Shown here piece after piece: positions 22,068 through 35,700 of a DNA stretch of 64,000 bases. The stretch is from Begonia masoniana. Lineage: Eukaryota; Streptophyta; Magnoliopsida; Cucurbitales; Begoniaceae. The stretch is taken from assembly GCA_022432975.1 (NCBI GenBank), contig CM039516.1, forward strand, positions 36,607,599-36,671,598. Direction: 5' to 3'. Position 1 is the first letter of the stretch; each line of letters begins with the position of its first letter. Position numbers and translations under genes: made by a program. Below the pieces are notes generated by a model. The model was not told the DNA's origin, made no database searches, and was given only the letters and a program-made list of their open reading frames with translations.

Positions 22068-23444
22068 TTAGCAATTCTCAAACCGAATGAGACCTAACCT
22101 TATTCTTATATTATTGAAGGTCTTTTCATAAAACGGTTTTGTAAATATGTCGGCCAATTGATCTACAGAATTTACAAACTCCAAGGAGATATCACCTCTT
22201 AGAACATGCTCTCTTATGAAGTGATATCTGACATCAATATGTTTTGTTCTAGAATGCTGAATAGGATTTTTAGAAATGTTGATAGCACTGGTGTTATCAC
22301 ACCGAATAGGAATCCTATCATAAAACAGATTATAATCTTTCAAAGTCTGTTTCATCCAAAGCATTTGTGCACAACAACTGCCTGCAGCAATGTATTTACT
22401 CTCAGCAGTTGACAATGCAACAGAATTCTGTTTCTTAGAATACCAGGAGACTAAAGATTCACCTAAGAACTGATAGGTGCCACTAGTGCTTTTCCTATCA
22501 ACTAGACTACCTGCATAATCAAAATTTGAATATCCAATCAGATCAAAAGAGGTGCCCTTCGGATACCATAATCCTAGGTCAGGTGTCCCACTTAAATATT
22601 TGAAAATCCTTTTAACAGCAGTTAAGTGAGATTCCTTAGGAGCAGCTTGAAATCTAGCACAAAGACAAACACTAAAGAGTATATCTGGCCTATTTGCAGT
22701 CAGATATAACAATGAACCAATCATACCACGATATTTTTTAATATCAACACTTATTCCTTTTTCATCTTTATCCAATTTAGTTGTGGTACTCATAGGAGTC
22801 TTGGAAGACTTGACAGATTCTAAACCAAATTTCTTTAGAAGTTCATTGATGTATTTTTCTTGACAGAAGAAAATTCCATCAGAAGATTGACTAATCTGGA
22901 AACATAAGAAGAATTTTAACTCCCCCATCATACTCATCTCAAATTCACTTTGCATGAGGGAGGAAAATTCATTACACATGTTGACATTAGTTGATCCAAA
23001 AATAATGTCATCGACATAAATTTGAACTAACAGAATGTCATTCTCCTTTTGCATGTTAAATAGAGTTGAATATGTATTTCCCTTTTTGAAATTCTTTTCC
23101 TCAAGGAAATTCTTCAATCTATCATACCAAGCTCTAGGAGTCTGCTTGAGACCATAGAGAGCTTTCCTTAATTTGTAGATATGATCGGGTTTATCAAAAG
23201 CTTCAAAACCTAAGGGTTGCTCAACAAAAACTTCTTCATTGATGTAACCATTTAAGAATGCACTCTTTACATCCATTTGAAAGAGTGTGAAGTTCTTGTA
23301 GCTGGCAAAGGCTAGGAGCATCCTAATTGACTCTAATATAGCTACAGGGGCAAAAGATTCCTCAAAATCAATACCTTCTTCTTGAGAGTATCCCTTAGCA
23401 ACTAGTCTAGTCTTGTTTCTAACCACAATCCCATTTTCATCCAA
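22068..23444 (-). pseudogene. Sirevirus-like reverse transcriptase/RNase H
   Basis: A 458-residue open frame with copia RT motifs: RLVAKGYSQ (residues 13-21), [11 protein letters not shown] (about 56-66), [13 protein letters not shown] (about 95-107) and the catalytic YVDD at 143-146. RNase H follows with [10 protein letters not shown] and DIFTKPF near the end. This is the best-preserved pol segment. It lacks its own start: it is the C-terminal part of a Pol polyprotein whose frame breaks near 23445-23540, so it is scored as part of a broken gene. Confidence 0.9.
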
Positions 23445-23540
23445 CTTATTCTTGAAAACGCATTTAGTTCCAATGATGGGATGATCCTTAGGCCATGGAA
23501 CAAGTTCTCATAACTTGCTCCTTTCAAATTGATTTAGCTC

Positions 23541-25140
23541 CTATTGCATAGCTAAAATCCAATTTTCATCACACTCGGCCTCTTTAAACTTCTTAGGCTC
23601 TACTTGAGAGATAAATGCTACATTGGCACGGAGATTCCTAAGAGAGGATTTAGTCTTAGCTCCTAAAGAAGGATCACCTAAAATTTCATCTATTGGATGG
23701 TCTTTGACATACTTCCACTCTCTAGGAAGAGCAGGATTTTCATCCTTAACAGGAATAATATCAAGAGAAGTAGAAGAGGGTTCTAAAGATTTTTCTACTT
23801 GAAGGGGATCACTAGGCTTTTCTAAAGAAAGAGAGTCCAGTTGTCTATCCAAAGAATCATCCTCATCCACATTGATTGTGGGTTGAAGGGACTCATCAAA
23901 GTTGACATGAACTGATTCTTCTACAACTAGAGTTCTCCTATTGAATACTCTATATGCTTTACTTGAAAGAGAATAACCAAGAAAAATTCCAAGATCAGAT
24001 TTGGAATCGAATTTTCCTAAGTTATCCTTAGTGTTGAGAATAAAGCATTTACAACCAAAGGCTCTAAAGTATTTAACAGAAGGAGTTTTTCCATTCCAGA
24101 GCTCATATGGAGTTTTCTCAAGAATAGGTCTTATGGAGACCCGATTGAGCACATAGTATGCTGTAGAGACAGCTTCAGCCCAGAAGTATTTAGGAAGAGA
24201 ATTCTCATTGAGCATAGTCCGAGCTAGCTCTTGGAGAGACCTATTTTTCCTCTCAACAACACCATTTTGCTGAGGAGTTCTAGGGGAAGAGAAGTTGTAC
24301 TCAATTCCATGTTTGAGACACAAGAGTTCAAATTTTTCATTTTCAAATTCTCCACCATGATCACTACGAATAGCGACAATGGTGAGCCCCTTTTCATTTT
24401 AAATTCTTTTCCTAAAGTTAGAAAAGGTATCAAAAGTCTCATCCTTAGACTTCAGAAAATATACCCAGGTGAATCTGGAGAAGTTATCTATAATAACAAA
24501 GGCATAGAATTTGCCTCCTAAGCTGGCTATATTGGAAGGACCGAAGAGGTCCATGTGAAGGAGTTGGAGAGGCTTTGAAGAAGAAATTGCATTCTTAGAT
24601 GCAAAGGAACTTTTGATCTGCTTACCCATTTGGCAGGCTTCACAGACCTTATCATTTACAAATGATATCTTAGGGATCCCTCTAACTAAATTCTCCTTAG
24701 TAATCTTAGCTAAGGTATCCATCCCTACGTGTCCTAATCTCCTATGCTAAGTCCAGCAGTCATTAGAAGAATTCACAGCAAAGCATTTTTCATCAGAAAA
24801 TTCAATATTATCTAAATCAATAATACACACATTTTCTTTTCTATATCCTTTAAACAGTATAGAACTAGATGAGCTATCTTTAATTATGCATGAATTTGAT
24901 TTAAATATCATCTCATAACCTTTGTCACATAATTGACTTATGCTTAGCAGATTGTGTTTTAACCCATCAACTAATAAAACATTTTCTATAATAGGATTGA
25001 TAGGGTTACCTATGTTGCCAATGCCAACAATTTTGCCCTTTTGGTTTTCACCAAAAGTAACACTTCCTTTCTTCTTGTTGACAACAACAAACTTAGATGC
25101 ATCTCCAGTCATGTGCCTTGAACAGCCACTGTCCAGGTAC
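23541..25140 (-). pseudogene. Sirevirus-like protease and integrase
   Basis: The minus strand carries, in order, the retropepsin active-site region WYLDSGCSRHMTGD (about 25100-25143), the protease body (24747-25112), the GAG-pre-integrase/zinc region and integrase start (24399-24722, with CEACQMGK and LLHMDLFGP), and the integrase core plus C-terminal part (23541-24323, with SPRTPQQNGVVERKNR). An in-frame stop near 24745 and frameshifts near 24350 and 23450-23540 interrupt it. Protease would mature Gag-Pol and integrase would insert the cDNA; this copy cannot make the complete polyprotein. Confidence 0.88.
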
Positions 25141-25183
25141 CATTGATTCCTTAATAGAGATGCATCATCCTACAAAATAGAAA

Positions 25184-26762
25184 TCAGGTTGTCTTCTTAG
25201 GTACCCAAATCTTTTGGGTCCTAGCGTTAGGTCTGGTTCTTTTAGGAACCCAGTGTAATTTACAACCAGCTTTCTTATTGTTTGTTTTTGAAGGACATTC
25301 AAAGGATTTATGTCCTACATCATTACATGCATGACAAACAGTAGATTTAACAAAAAAAGTTTTTATATACCTTCTTTTTACTACTCCCATTATATCCAAT
25401 GCCTGCTCTATCAAAAGTCATTCTTTGATCACTAATCAGCATATTCAGTTATTTACTACTATAGGTAAATTTCTGAACAAGATTATTCAAAATTTCATTT
25501 TTCTTTTTCAGTTCAGTGATCTCCTTTTCATGCAAGTCCACTTCTTTAGCATGTTTTTCTAATAGACCTGCATTTTCTCTTTTCAACAAGTTATATTTAT
25601 TCTTAAGCATACCAAATTGCTTAACCAGGTCATTAAAAGCATCAATCAGATCACCATCATCATTATCACTCTCACTATCACTCAAAGTACTAGAGGATAA
25701 AGAACTAACCTTATCTTCGTGTGCCATGAAGCACAGGTTGGCTACTTTCTCATCTTCTGAAGAAGAGGTGTCGCGTTCGCTGTCATCCCAAGTGGCCTTC
25801 ATAGCCTTCTTAAACTTCTTGGGATATTTCTTGGCCTGTGGACAATCTGCCTTCATGTGGCCAGGCTTGCCGCACCCAAAACAGGTAATCTCCTTGTCTT
25901 TAGGAAGTTTTTCATTCCTTGGAAAACTTCTCCCTTGCAGCTACTTCCTACGGAGAAACTTGCTGAATCTCCTAGTGATGAGAGCAATGTCCTCATCATC
26001 TTCTTCTACTTCTTCCTCAGATGCTTCATTTTTGCTTGAAGAGGCTTTCAGAGCAATATCCTTCCTTTTATTTATCTCCTTTTCTTTGAGATCTTCCTTA
26101 TCATTGGCCCTCATGATTATCTCATGAGTCATCAGAGAGCTAATGAGCTCTTCAAGCTTGAGCACCTTTAGATCCCGAGCCTCATGTATTGCTGTCACCT
26201 TTACTTGCCAGGCTCTAGGTAGGCATCTTAAAATTTTTCTTACCTGTTCTTCACCTGAATAAATCTTACCAAGAGCTTTAAGACCATTAGTGATATTAGT
26301 AAATCGAGTGAACATAGAACTAATGGTTTCTTTTTTTTCCATAGAAAACAGTTCATATTCATGAACTAACATGCTCAATTTACTCTCCTTTACTTGGTTA
26401 GTTCCCTCATGTGTTACTTCTAATAAGTGCCAAATTTCTTGAGCACTTTCACACCCTTGCACTCTATTAAATTCATCTCTATTTAGATCACAATACAGTG
26501 TGTTTATTGCCTTGGCATTAAGGCTCAAGTTCTTTTTGTCTGTATCATTTAGTTCATGTGAAGCTTTGGGGATCTTAACACCATTCTCTGTTTTAACAGC
26601 AACGTATGGACCGTTTTCTATGTTATTCCATAATTCATAGTCCACAGCTTGAATGTATATTCTCATTATAGACTTCCAGTATACATAATCATTACCATCA
26701 AAGAACGGAGGTCTAGTGGTAGACTGGCCTTCTACTTGTGTAGAGTTTGTGTTAAATGCCAT
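25184..26762 (-). pseudogene. Sirevirus-like gag
   Basis: Starts at 26762 with MAFNTNSTQVEGQSTTRPPF and continues with the UBN2/retrotran_gag fold (LWNNIENGP, LSMLVHEYELFSM, LEELISSLMTHE) to about 25941. After a frameshift there is a zinc knuckle ending in GHMKADCP (about 25845-25880). A coiled-coil stretch rich in Leu, Lys and Glu follows (25449-25700), then a second zinc knuckle CHACNDVGHKSFEC (about 25290-25335). Two separated knuckles and an extended coiled-coil Gag C-terminus fit Sireviruses. Frameshifts and stops near 25940 and 25415-25448 inactivate it. Confidence 0.85.
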
Positions 26763-26812
26763 GGTAAATGTATCACCAATAATTCAAATACAACTTAGAC
26801 AATGATTGACCT

Positions 26813-26827
26813 TGCTCTGATACCAAT
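26813..26827 (-). other. Primer-binding site (initiator tRNA-Met)
   Basis: TGCTCTGATACCAAT on the plus strand is ATTGGTATCAGAGCA on the element strand, complementary to initiator tRNA-Met, just inside the 5' LTR. Confidence 0.9.
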
Positions 26828-26829
26828 TA

Positions 26830-28201
26830 TAGGATCGAGATTATCTAAGAGGGGGGTGAATTAGACTTTTTTAAAATTATTAATCTAACAGCAAATCAAC
26901 ACAACAATAAAAATAACAGAGAGAGAGAAAAACCAACACAAGAGTTTTTACGTGGTTCGGCCAAAACCTGCCTACATCCACGCTTCAAGGTTCCCCCTTG
27001 AAGATCCTTAACCTTCTCCTCATGAGAATAAACAGATCGAAATTCCGGGCTCCGATCAACTGCCTTTTACAGTTCTGGATTGTTCTTCACGGGCGACAAT
27101 CCACTGCCTTATACAGATTTTTGAGTTTGTAAATTGCAAGCTCAGACTACACTCTCACAAGGAGTAAATCTCAAGTTAAAATCGAGAGGTGTAGAAGAAA
27201 TACCGAGTATGATAAATTTCGCAGATTAGGGCTCAATAGTAAAATTCGCAAAAGTTGTTCCTTCGTGCTCTAACCTCGGCTTAAATACTCTGTCTCATTT
27301 TTTTCTTCACAGACTTGAATGCTCCTTTCTTCAAATGGAAAAGTTACCGTTGGGAAGCATCCGTACTTAAGCAGATATCCGTTGCATCTGAAATTGTTGT
27401 TCGTCGTCGCCATTAATGTACTGGAATTAAAGCTGAAAACGACGTCACTGTAGCTTCGCGCTAACTTTGAATTCTAGCGGAAGACAATGTTGTTTTAGTC
27501 TTGAACCGCCATCGGAGGATGCAACTTCAAAATGTTGAACCGGCATAGGATGATGAATCTTTAAACGCAGAACCAGTGTCGGATGATGCAACTTTAAAAT
27601 GTTGAACCGGCATCGGATGAGAAGTTGTAGACGTCTTCCGCCTTTGTCGTTTAGTGAGTGTAGGATATCGTATTGATGTCTTCCGCCCTTGTCGTCTAGC
27701 GAACGTATGATGTCTTCTTGAATTTTTCCGCCCTTGTCGTCTAGCGAACGTAGGATGTCTTCTTGAAGTCATCCGCCTTTGTCGTCTAGCGAACGTATGA
27801 TGTCTTCTTGAAGTCTTCCGCCCTTGTCGTCTAGCGAACGTAGGATGTCTTCTTGAAGTCATCCGCCTTTGTCGTCTAGTGAGCTTTGGATATCTTCATT
27901 TTATCTCATCCGCCTTTGTCGTTTAGTGAGCGGTGGATATCTTCATTTTATCTCATCCGCCTTTGTCGTTTAGTGGGCGGTGGATATCTTCATTTTAACT
28001 CTGTTAAAAAACTATGCAGCCCTGTACACTTAATCACATGCATTAGATAACTAAAATACCCTTTCCAAGGGCATTTCCAATAGATTAAACTCAAATGCAT
28101 AATTCATTATTCTCATTTAATAAACATAATCAAATTATATTACAAGTATATAAACACATCATCAAAAACATATTTAGACTTATACACTAATTAAGTCAAC
28201 A
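26830..28201 (-). repeat. 5' LTR of the Sirevirus-like element
   Basis: About 1.37 kb. The right end is TTAAGTCAACA (TGTTGACTTAA on the element strand); the left end lies near TATAGGATCGAG and has lost a clear TG/CA. It includes the 42-bp minisatellite at about 27620-27990 and matches the truncated 3' LTR over its right half. Confidence 0.82.
27620..27990. repeat. 42-bp minisatellite in the 5' LTR
   Basis: About eight units with TTGTCGTCTAGCGAACGTAG/TATGATGTC words, the same array as 16500-16820. Unit numbers and order differ between the two LTRs. Confidence 0.88.
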
Positions 28202-28979
28202 GTATTCCCATATTTTATGACACGTGCTATCTTTACGACATGTCATTTTTTTATTTATATGTATGATTTTTATTTCGATATTTATTTGAGTATACATATT
28301 TATTTTTAAACTTTTGATTAATTTGGTGGTTCATAACGGAGTTTGATCGACCTAAATGAAGGTCCCTGTTTGATACTAACATTGGACTATTTGAGAAGGT
28401 GTTCGTTATTCTAATAATAGAGTAACGCCACATCTTGTCCCTAGATGTAAAACTCTAAACTTGATCAGGGTATTATGTTTTTGCGATCGTCAAATATTGT
28501 CTTTCCCCCTTATGTTTTGACCATGGTGTGCTCGGTGTCTATGAGTGTTTCTTTTTTTTTTATTATTGAAGTTTTATTTTATTATAGTAATGACTTATTT
28601 TTATTACTTGTAGTATAGTGACCATTTCTGACGTTTTCCCTTGTAGTGTTTTCATTCTCCGTTGTAACATATGATTTTAACAGTACCATGCTCACTCAAA
28701 ATTTATAAATCACTATTTATAACACTTGAATCCATGTTGTGTCTCGTCAAGGCAGCTCAATGACATCCTTTTTAAAGTCATAGTCAAGGTGATCATCAAC
28801 AGTTAGACTCATCGTATGAATTTCTTCAAGGAATTTGATCAGATGAATCCGCTTGTATTTGAAGGAGGAGTTGACTTGTAGGCTATTGAAAAATGGACTT
28901 TAACGTTATTTCAAAGAATCTGAATGTTGTATGCATGCCTATTGAGTACAATTTAGATTTGTCACCTTCTACTTTCACA
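28202..28979. other. Non-coding stretch
   Basis: No gene or element end is recognised between the Sirevirus LTR and the MULE-type end. Confidence 0.6.
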
Positions 28980-29181
28980 AGAAGATTGGGGTTTATAGAA
29001 ATTCTCGAGACATTGGTCAAATCATACAAGTGTTAAAAAATCACGAAAATTTTTCAGATTATCTTCCCATGATGTGGTAAATATATGTTAAAATTTTCAA
29101 GTAAATTCAATATCTTTTGGTATTTTAGGGAGTGTTTAAAAAAAAAATTCATAGTTTGAGGTTTAAATTGAATTTACCCTA
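28980..29181. mobile_element. MULE-type terminal fragment
   Basis: Matches, in reverse, parts of 50641-51010 and resembles 51290-51400 (words AATCATACAAG, TCAGATTATCTTCCCA). It ends ATAGTTTGAGGTTTAAATTG then AATTTACCC, like the end at 32632-32701. Probably the right end of a MULE-derived non-autonomous element; no TSD could be established. Confidence 0.5.
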
Positions 29182-29636
29182 TAATATTACAAAATTTACA
29201 AATTATATTATATCCATAAATTACACATTACAATAATAATAAATTAAACCTTAAAATAAATCCATATATTACACACATCACAGATTATAATAAATTCATA
29301 TGTTAAACATTATACTAATTATAAATTAAGTAATAAAATAAATTCATATATTACACATTGCACATTGAGTATATTAAATATTAAAATAAATCCATAAATT
29401 ACATCTCGAACATTAATTAATTTATGCCGCGGTCGCGTGTCGAATATTCATGCACATAATAAAAACTATAATAAAAACGAATGTCACTGTCTTTATGAGC
29501 GAAACATGTTGAAATGTATCTACGTTCCGTCAAATATGTAGAACCCCATAAATGTATCTGGGGAAGCAGAATCGAAAGTAGCACCTGAAGAGGATCTCCT
29601 ATTAGGACAAGTGCGACTATTATGCTACTATTGCCG

Positions 29637-31891
29637 TCATATACGACACGACGTCGTTGAGTTCTTTCTACTAATTGTGGAATTTGGCGGCTCATCGACA
29701 TTTTGCACTATTGTTTTCTTCGACCTACCTGATTGACGCTGTCTTATGGGTGGAAGTATTGGGGCCACATCTCTGACGGACGACCACATTTGTTGGCTGC
29801 TAAGGGGCTGACTATAGTTTAATGACATCTGCAGGTAAGTTGCCCAGTGATAGTATAGATGCATATAATTTTCTGGTGCTACTTTCATGAAATGCATGCA
29901 TGGAATGGAATGATCACACGAGATTCCAGTAAGCTCCCACCTGGTACAGTTGAACATAGCGGCATTCATGTCGACAATGTATTGTTCATTGTCGTTACTG
30001 ACCTCAAATCGTCCTGCTCCCGCAAACATATGGCTCCAATTTTGAGCCACACGTTCTAGCTTCCCAAGCTTCTTTTTTATTTGTGGACAGAAGAGGTTCA
30101 TTGAGAAGGCTAACTTCTTAAACTTTTTCACTATCTGAGTTATCAAGTACTTTCGGATCATCTCGAACATGGTCAGGATCGGTTTGATTCTGGCCGACAA
30201 TAGAACTGCATTAAATGACTCGCATAAATTATTCAAGCACATTTCACACTTGAAAATCGAGGAAAACACATGACTAGCCCAATAGTTAGGCTCTATTCAT
30301 TAAAGCCATGCGTGAGCATCCGTGTTAATCTAATGCAGTTTCAATATTTCTATCTCAAAATGATAACTTGTGGTTGCCCTGTCTACATTTTACATTGCAT
30401 TTCTTTATGCTCTGCCTTAAAATTAGTTTTTAAAGTTTGCGTAGATATACCGGAGATAATAGTGGTATTCAGCTAAACCTAATTCATCATTCACAGTAGA
30501 CACCAAACCCTGATATTAGAAAGAAAACTATAGTAAACATAAAATAATCTAACAACCGCAACACCTCAATATTTTTGTTGGGAAAATAACAAAATTAGTG
30601 GGAACAATAATAATAATACCACTGCTGTAAAACATGGAGAGTACTGATCAGACTAATTTCTAGTAGAGACTGTACTGGACAATCTCCTAGATATAATTAC
30701 TTTTCTAGGTAAGTTCCCAGAAAAGGCTGGAGAGGTCATAAATGGTCCCACTTAAAATCCAGTCTCCTAGACAGAACTTTCTTACACAATACAATTACAC
30801 CACTAAATAAGTGATACAAAAAATAATAGCAGATGCGATACCTTTTGTCGATCAGACACATTTTTTGATCCGTATCCATCTTCAGTGTCTGGGTGTTGTT
30901 TCAGTATTTGCGAAAACCAAATCCATGAGTCTCTGCACTCTGACTCCACATTGGCAACTGCGACGAGATATATTTCATCGTTGCCATCAATACTGACGGT
31001 TGTGAGTAATTGGCCAAGACATGAGTCATTCAAATGACAACCATCCAAACAGATAATAGGGCAACCGTATTGCAGCAAACCTACATTTCAAGTAGCCATG
31101 CACATATATATTCTTTGGAATACGCATGACTCATTATCGCCAAAGCCTACCAGGTAACTATGTATTTTTAATGTGCTACCAGATTTTATCTAAGTATTTC
31201 TGCTACCTACGAATGCAGTATCTTGAATTGCTCGCCGTCCCTCCCGTCATTAAGTTTTCGAGCTTCGATTCTTGTTCTTCTGGCAAGACTGGGTGTAATG
31301 TTCACATTAAAATCCTTCTTCACTATCTCAATAATGGAAGGGATTTCCCAAGCATGTTGACTTTTGAATCTATTCAAATAATTATTTGCCACCCTTTTTG
31401 TAGTAGCATGTCGATTCTATATTTTTCTTGCACAGTTGTGAGAATCAGTGAAACTCTTTATTTGAAATGTAAGCTCGTTTTGCATCTTCAAAGCATGCAA
31501 TCACCAATCACATACGTCTTCACAGACTGCCGTTAGTCGCTGAGATTCGCTTTTAGTGAATTTGATTCCATAACCATTTTTCAGTGTATAATCTACTATT
31601 TCATCTCTAATTTCACCTAATGGACTATATTTTCTCCCAAAAGAAAATCCATCAAAATTTCTTCCCTTACCGGTATGCTTTCCACCTCGTCATTATCCGA
31701 GTTGACCAGTGTTCGAAACTCATCGTCTAGAGTTTTCGAGATCGAATGCACCTCTATTTTTTTATTACCTTCTATGTGATCGAATCTTGAATATCATCAT
31801 ATATGGACATGACATCCGCATACCAGTCCATATTGGCATCACAGGTTGTCGTCTTGTCTAAATCAACCAATCTACTTGAATCAGAATTCAT
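29637..31891 (-). pseudogene. Degenerate MULE transposase (mudrA-like)
   Basis: Paralogue of the MULE gene at 42602-44862. On the minus strand: N-terminus near 31891 (MNSDSSRLVDL), DNA-binding region 31207-31392 (RFKSQHAW, ITPSLARR), transposase core 30803-31078 (CLDGCHLNDSCLGQLLT, then VSDRQK followed by a splice-donor-like GTATCG), and C-terminal part 29637-30269 (NNLCESFNAVLLSA, then a SWIM-type region CTRWELTGISCDHSIPCMH). Frameshifts and stops separate these blocks. Unlike its paralogue, the reading runs without an intron through EVSNDNEQYIVDMN. MULE transposases cut and paste elements with long TIRs; this copy is inactive. Confidence 0.85.
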
Positions 31892-31939
31892 CAATGTCAC
31901 TAATACAGAGAAAATACAAATGAGCAAGAAAATAGTGTA

Positions 31940-32590
31940 GAGGTTTTGAAGTTTTTGAGAGTCGGGGGTGAAGAATGGAGGGCCGACTTCTTATATAATT
32001 TCGAAAATCAGTCCCCCGTTTTAGAAAATGACCCCCCGTTTTCAATAAATAATGGAGAAAATAGGTGGCCGTTCTGGAAAGTGGCCCCTCATTTTCTCCA
32101 TTACTGTGGGCTCATGACTGAAGTCACGACAATAACAAAAAACGGGGGCCCGATTTGGGAAAAAGCCCCCTCGTTTTAGAAAATTACTATTGGCCTGTTA
32201 CTGAAGTTACAGACAATAAAAGAGAACGGGGGTCCCATTTGGGGAAAAGGCCCCCTGGTTTATCCATTACTATTGGCCCGTGTCTGAAGTCACGGGCAAT
32301 CAAAGAAAACAGGGGCCTGATTTGGGAAAAAGACCCCTCATTTTATCCATTACTGTTGGTCTGTGATGTAAGTCACGGGCAATAACAGAAAACGAGGGTT
32401 CGATTTGGGAAAAAAGCCTGTTTTATCTATTATTGTTGGCGCGTGACTAAAGTCACGGGCAATAACAAAAAACAAGGGTCCGACCCACCATTACATGTGG
32501 CAAAACGAGGGGTCGATAAATTTAAATCGGCCCCCCGTTTTAGGCAAAAATTGAAAACAGCCCCTATTTTTGAAAATCGGGGGCCGCCAG
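31940..32590. repeat. GC-rich hairpin array, MULE subterminal
   Basis: About five ~100-bp units are recognisable between 32080 and 32480, each with CGGGGGYCCGATTTGGGAAA then AAGCCCCC (a short hairpin), TTTATCCATTACT, and GAAGTCACGGGCAATAAC. Looser GGGGGCC and CCCCCGTTTT words extend to both sides. The array lies just upstream of the decayed MULE transposase. Confidence 0.85.
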
Positions 32591-32631
32591 GGTTTGATTT
32601 GTTAGGTTTTTGATAGTTTGAGGTTTAACTT

Positions 32632-32701
32632 GTTCAATTTGATACTTTAAGGAGTGTTTTAAAAAAATCTCATAGTTTAGAATTTAAATTGGTTATTGCC
32701 C
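32632..32701. mobile_element. Probable right terminus of the decayed MULE
   Basis: AGGAGTGTTTTAAAAAAATC and ATAGTTTAGAATTTAAATTG then GTTATTGCCC mirror the end at 29110-29181 and, in reverse, the start at 50641. A TSD is not visible. Confidence 0.45.
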
Positions 32702-35700
32702 AAATATGAAATCGAAGAAACAAATCTTAAACTATTTTGGTTAAGAAAATAAATTTAAAATTATCTTAGAAACTCAATCCTCCTATCGTTAAATTATATT
32801 CGTTATCATTTTGTACTTATTTCAAGTATGGGAAATAACATTTCACTTGTGGACGACCACGTGAAGCAGAGTTCAACCGTCCTCGTGCGTGTTGTGCACT
32901 TATTTCAAGTGCGGATGACCTCATTTGAACTATGAGTGACTACAAAGAGTTAGATTTTTAAAAAATAATAGTTTAAGGTTTATTTTGTTAACGAATATAA
33001 TTTAAAGTTTATCTTATCACTGACCTTATAGTTTAAGATTTTTAATGATAATTATCAAAGTAAAAATATGACATTAAATTAAATAAAAAATTTCAGATAA
33101 GTTAGAAACAAATGCTTTTAGATGCAAAATTGGTGTGGTAAAGAGTGGTGTTAGTATTGAATTACAAATAGATATGGGTATGGATGGAGGGGACTTGCAT
33201 AGCTATAAGCACATACTATGGTTTGAGCTGTCTTATTACCCGTTTAATGCATTCTATTTTTCTCTAACTATTTTGTGAAAATGGTACGAATAAATTAAAT
33301 ATTTGTTCATACAAATTATTGAAATAATATTAATGATTTGTCTCTTTTTAACGAGTAGGTTTTATTGAATTACATAAAGACTAATTAATTTATTTGATGG
33401 GGCATTATTCCAAAATTATCATCTTTAGTTAGTTGATTATTATCTTCTGGTTGTAAGTACTTTCTATAATCAATATTATTAAGATGCTAATACCCGTAAT
33501 TGTATTTGGTTAGCTAATATTATTCGGTAGTTAGGAAGTAATTGGTTTTAACAAAAAGATTTGGAAAAGAAACATACAATACCAATTCAAGCACTAAGTG
33601 CAATGATCACGAGTGAACAAAAAAGATAGAACTCGAAAGGATGTGTCATGGTGTCTAGTCCATGGAGCAGCATCACCAACTTGAAAATTATTGAAGCCCA
33701 TCAACATGCAATTTGAATGATTGAGTTTTTAAGATAAAATCTGTAATATTTGCAAATTTTATATTTATGATTCAATTTTTACGTTATTCGAGATCAATTT
33801 GCTTCGTGTTGACTTGAATTATCTTGTTTCGTTGGTATTTGACCACGTGTGGTGCTTTGTCAAATGGTTAAAATTGTTGGCTTTGAAGTACTATGCGACG
33901 AAATTCCTAAGTTTCCTGCTGGGTAAATTGGATTTTTGTCATTAGGTTTGTTAGAACAAAAATATTATAGCGTTCAGTTTTCTATAAATTAGGGGTTCCG
34001 TGTAATTGAGTAAATCAAGTTGTCTCGGGGGAAGTTTTGATTAAGGTTTGAATTTTTCCTCTGTTAGGTTTGGACAATTTTGGTTTCACGTTAGATTTTT
34101 GAGAATTGGGATTTAAAGATTTATTTAATATAAAAATTTATATATTAAATAAATTATTTAAATTTTGTTTTTACAAAGGAAAGGAGATTTCTCTCCTTTC
34201 TTGTGAGCCGAGCGAGATGGAGGAGAAGGGAGAGAGGAGAAATCCAAGCATGGAACAGAGGGTTTCTGATGCTAGGATTGTGTTCGTGTCTTTCCTATCT
34301 TCAAATTTTGTGAAGATTCGTCGCCGGTAAGTCATTTTTCAACTCTGTTTTGGAGTTTGAAAGTTATGGTCTATGTCGATTTCAATTTCTTGAACTTAGA
34401 AACTTGAATCCTTTTGTTATTTCTATGTTATTATGGTAGATTTAAAGTTTATGCAAGATGTAAAGTCGATTAAAGGCGGAAATCGATGAGGGAGGCCAGA
34501 TTGCGCACTTTTCTTTCTATGGAAATCAACTCAGTAGTCAACACTTGTTGAGCAAGTGTCAACTCCGATAATACTGCATGGGGCAAGGGCTGACCTGCTC
34601 GGTCCACACTTCCCATACCCCAATCTAAGGATTAACTAAACTAAATTATTATCATATCTAATCATATGTATTAATGTCTTAAATGATTAGTATTCACAAC
34701 TATCACTTGAAAATTCAATATTGATCAACTTTATAGATCACGCATCCTATGCTTTATAGGTTACCATGATTCTCTAAATATTTCTTATTAATGTCCAATT
34801 ATGTGAAACTCATATTTATGTAAGAAGTATATATCGCATGTGTGAATGCTTATGCATATGATTTAGATAATTATAGCCTACTCTCGTTCTATCCTCATAT
34901 ACCATTGACTATCATGCACCCTTAATTTTATGTGTAATTAATTCTCATGTATCTATCAACTTCATGTGCAACTCATGTTATGCACGTCACACACTCATTT
35001 ACTTTTTTAACAATTTCAACATAAATATATGTATTACCCAACTATCTAGACATATCTATTTAAATGTCTAACTCCATGAATTTTATATAATTCACTAGAC
35101 ATTTCTAATTAGTATCTAACTCAATGTTCTTTACATGATTCATTAGACATTTCTTATTAGTGTTTAACTCAATTTACGTTTACCACATTCCTATATATAT
35201 AGGAAATGAATGATGCATATATTAATATGCCAAACAAATGATATTATGAATCATTTCTCATTACCACAACTCACCATTTTATCATTTTATTCTCAACCAC
35301 ATGTAATGTATGAAATGTCTTTCTCATACATACAAATCGTGCTATGATAAGTGAATCAATTAGTATCCATGTACCATATTATTTAAGAGATCTAATTTTT
35401 ATTTGGTACCATATTAAAATCTTATATGAATGTCAATATACATGATCTATATTAACATATAATGTGAATTTTAATAATCATGATCAATAACCTCCATATG
35501 TAAAGCCGCACACATACGTACATCCTACTGAATATTTTGCAGCATCGCCTACACGCTACAACATAAAATACCTCTAGAGTGCTAAGGATTTACAACCTAA
35601 GGAAGACTCATAATCACTCCCTTCTATTTTTTCACTTTGCATACGTCGCACAATACAAAGCCGGCGAGATACCTATTAGGTTCGAATGCTACCAGTAATA

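Larger units (their letters stand above)
16421..28201 (-). mobile_element. Sirevirus-like copia retrotransposon, degenerate
   Basis: The 5' LTR is at about 26830-28201, followed on the minus strand by an iMet primer-binding site, gag, protease, integrase, RT/RNase H, an extra 3' ORF, several polypurine tracts and a truncated 3' LTR (16421-17028). Long LTRs, a Gag with two zinc knuckles, a third ORF downstream of pol and multiple PPT-like motifs are known traits of Sireviruses (SIRE/Maximus lineage). A solo gypsy LTR (18538-20605) is inserted in the third ORF. Frameshifts in gag and pol make it inactive. Confidence 0.88.
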
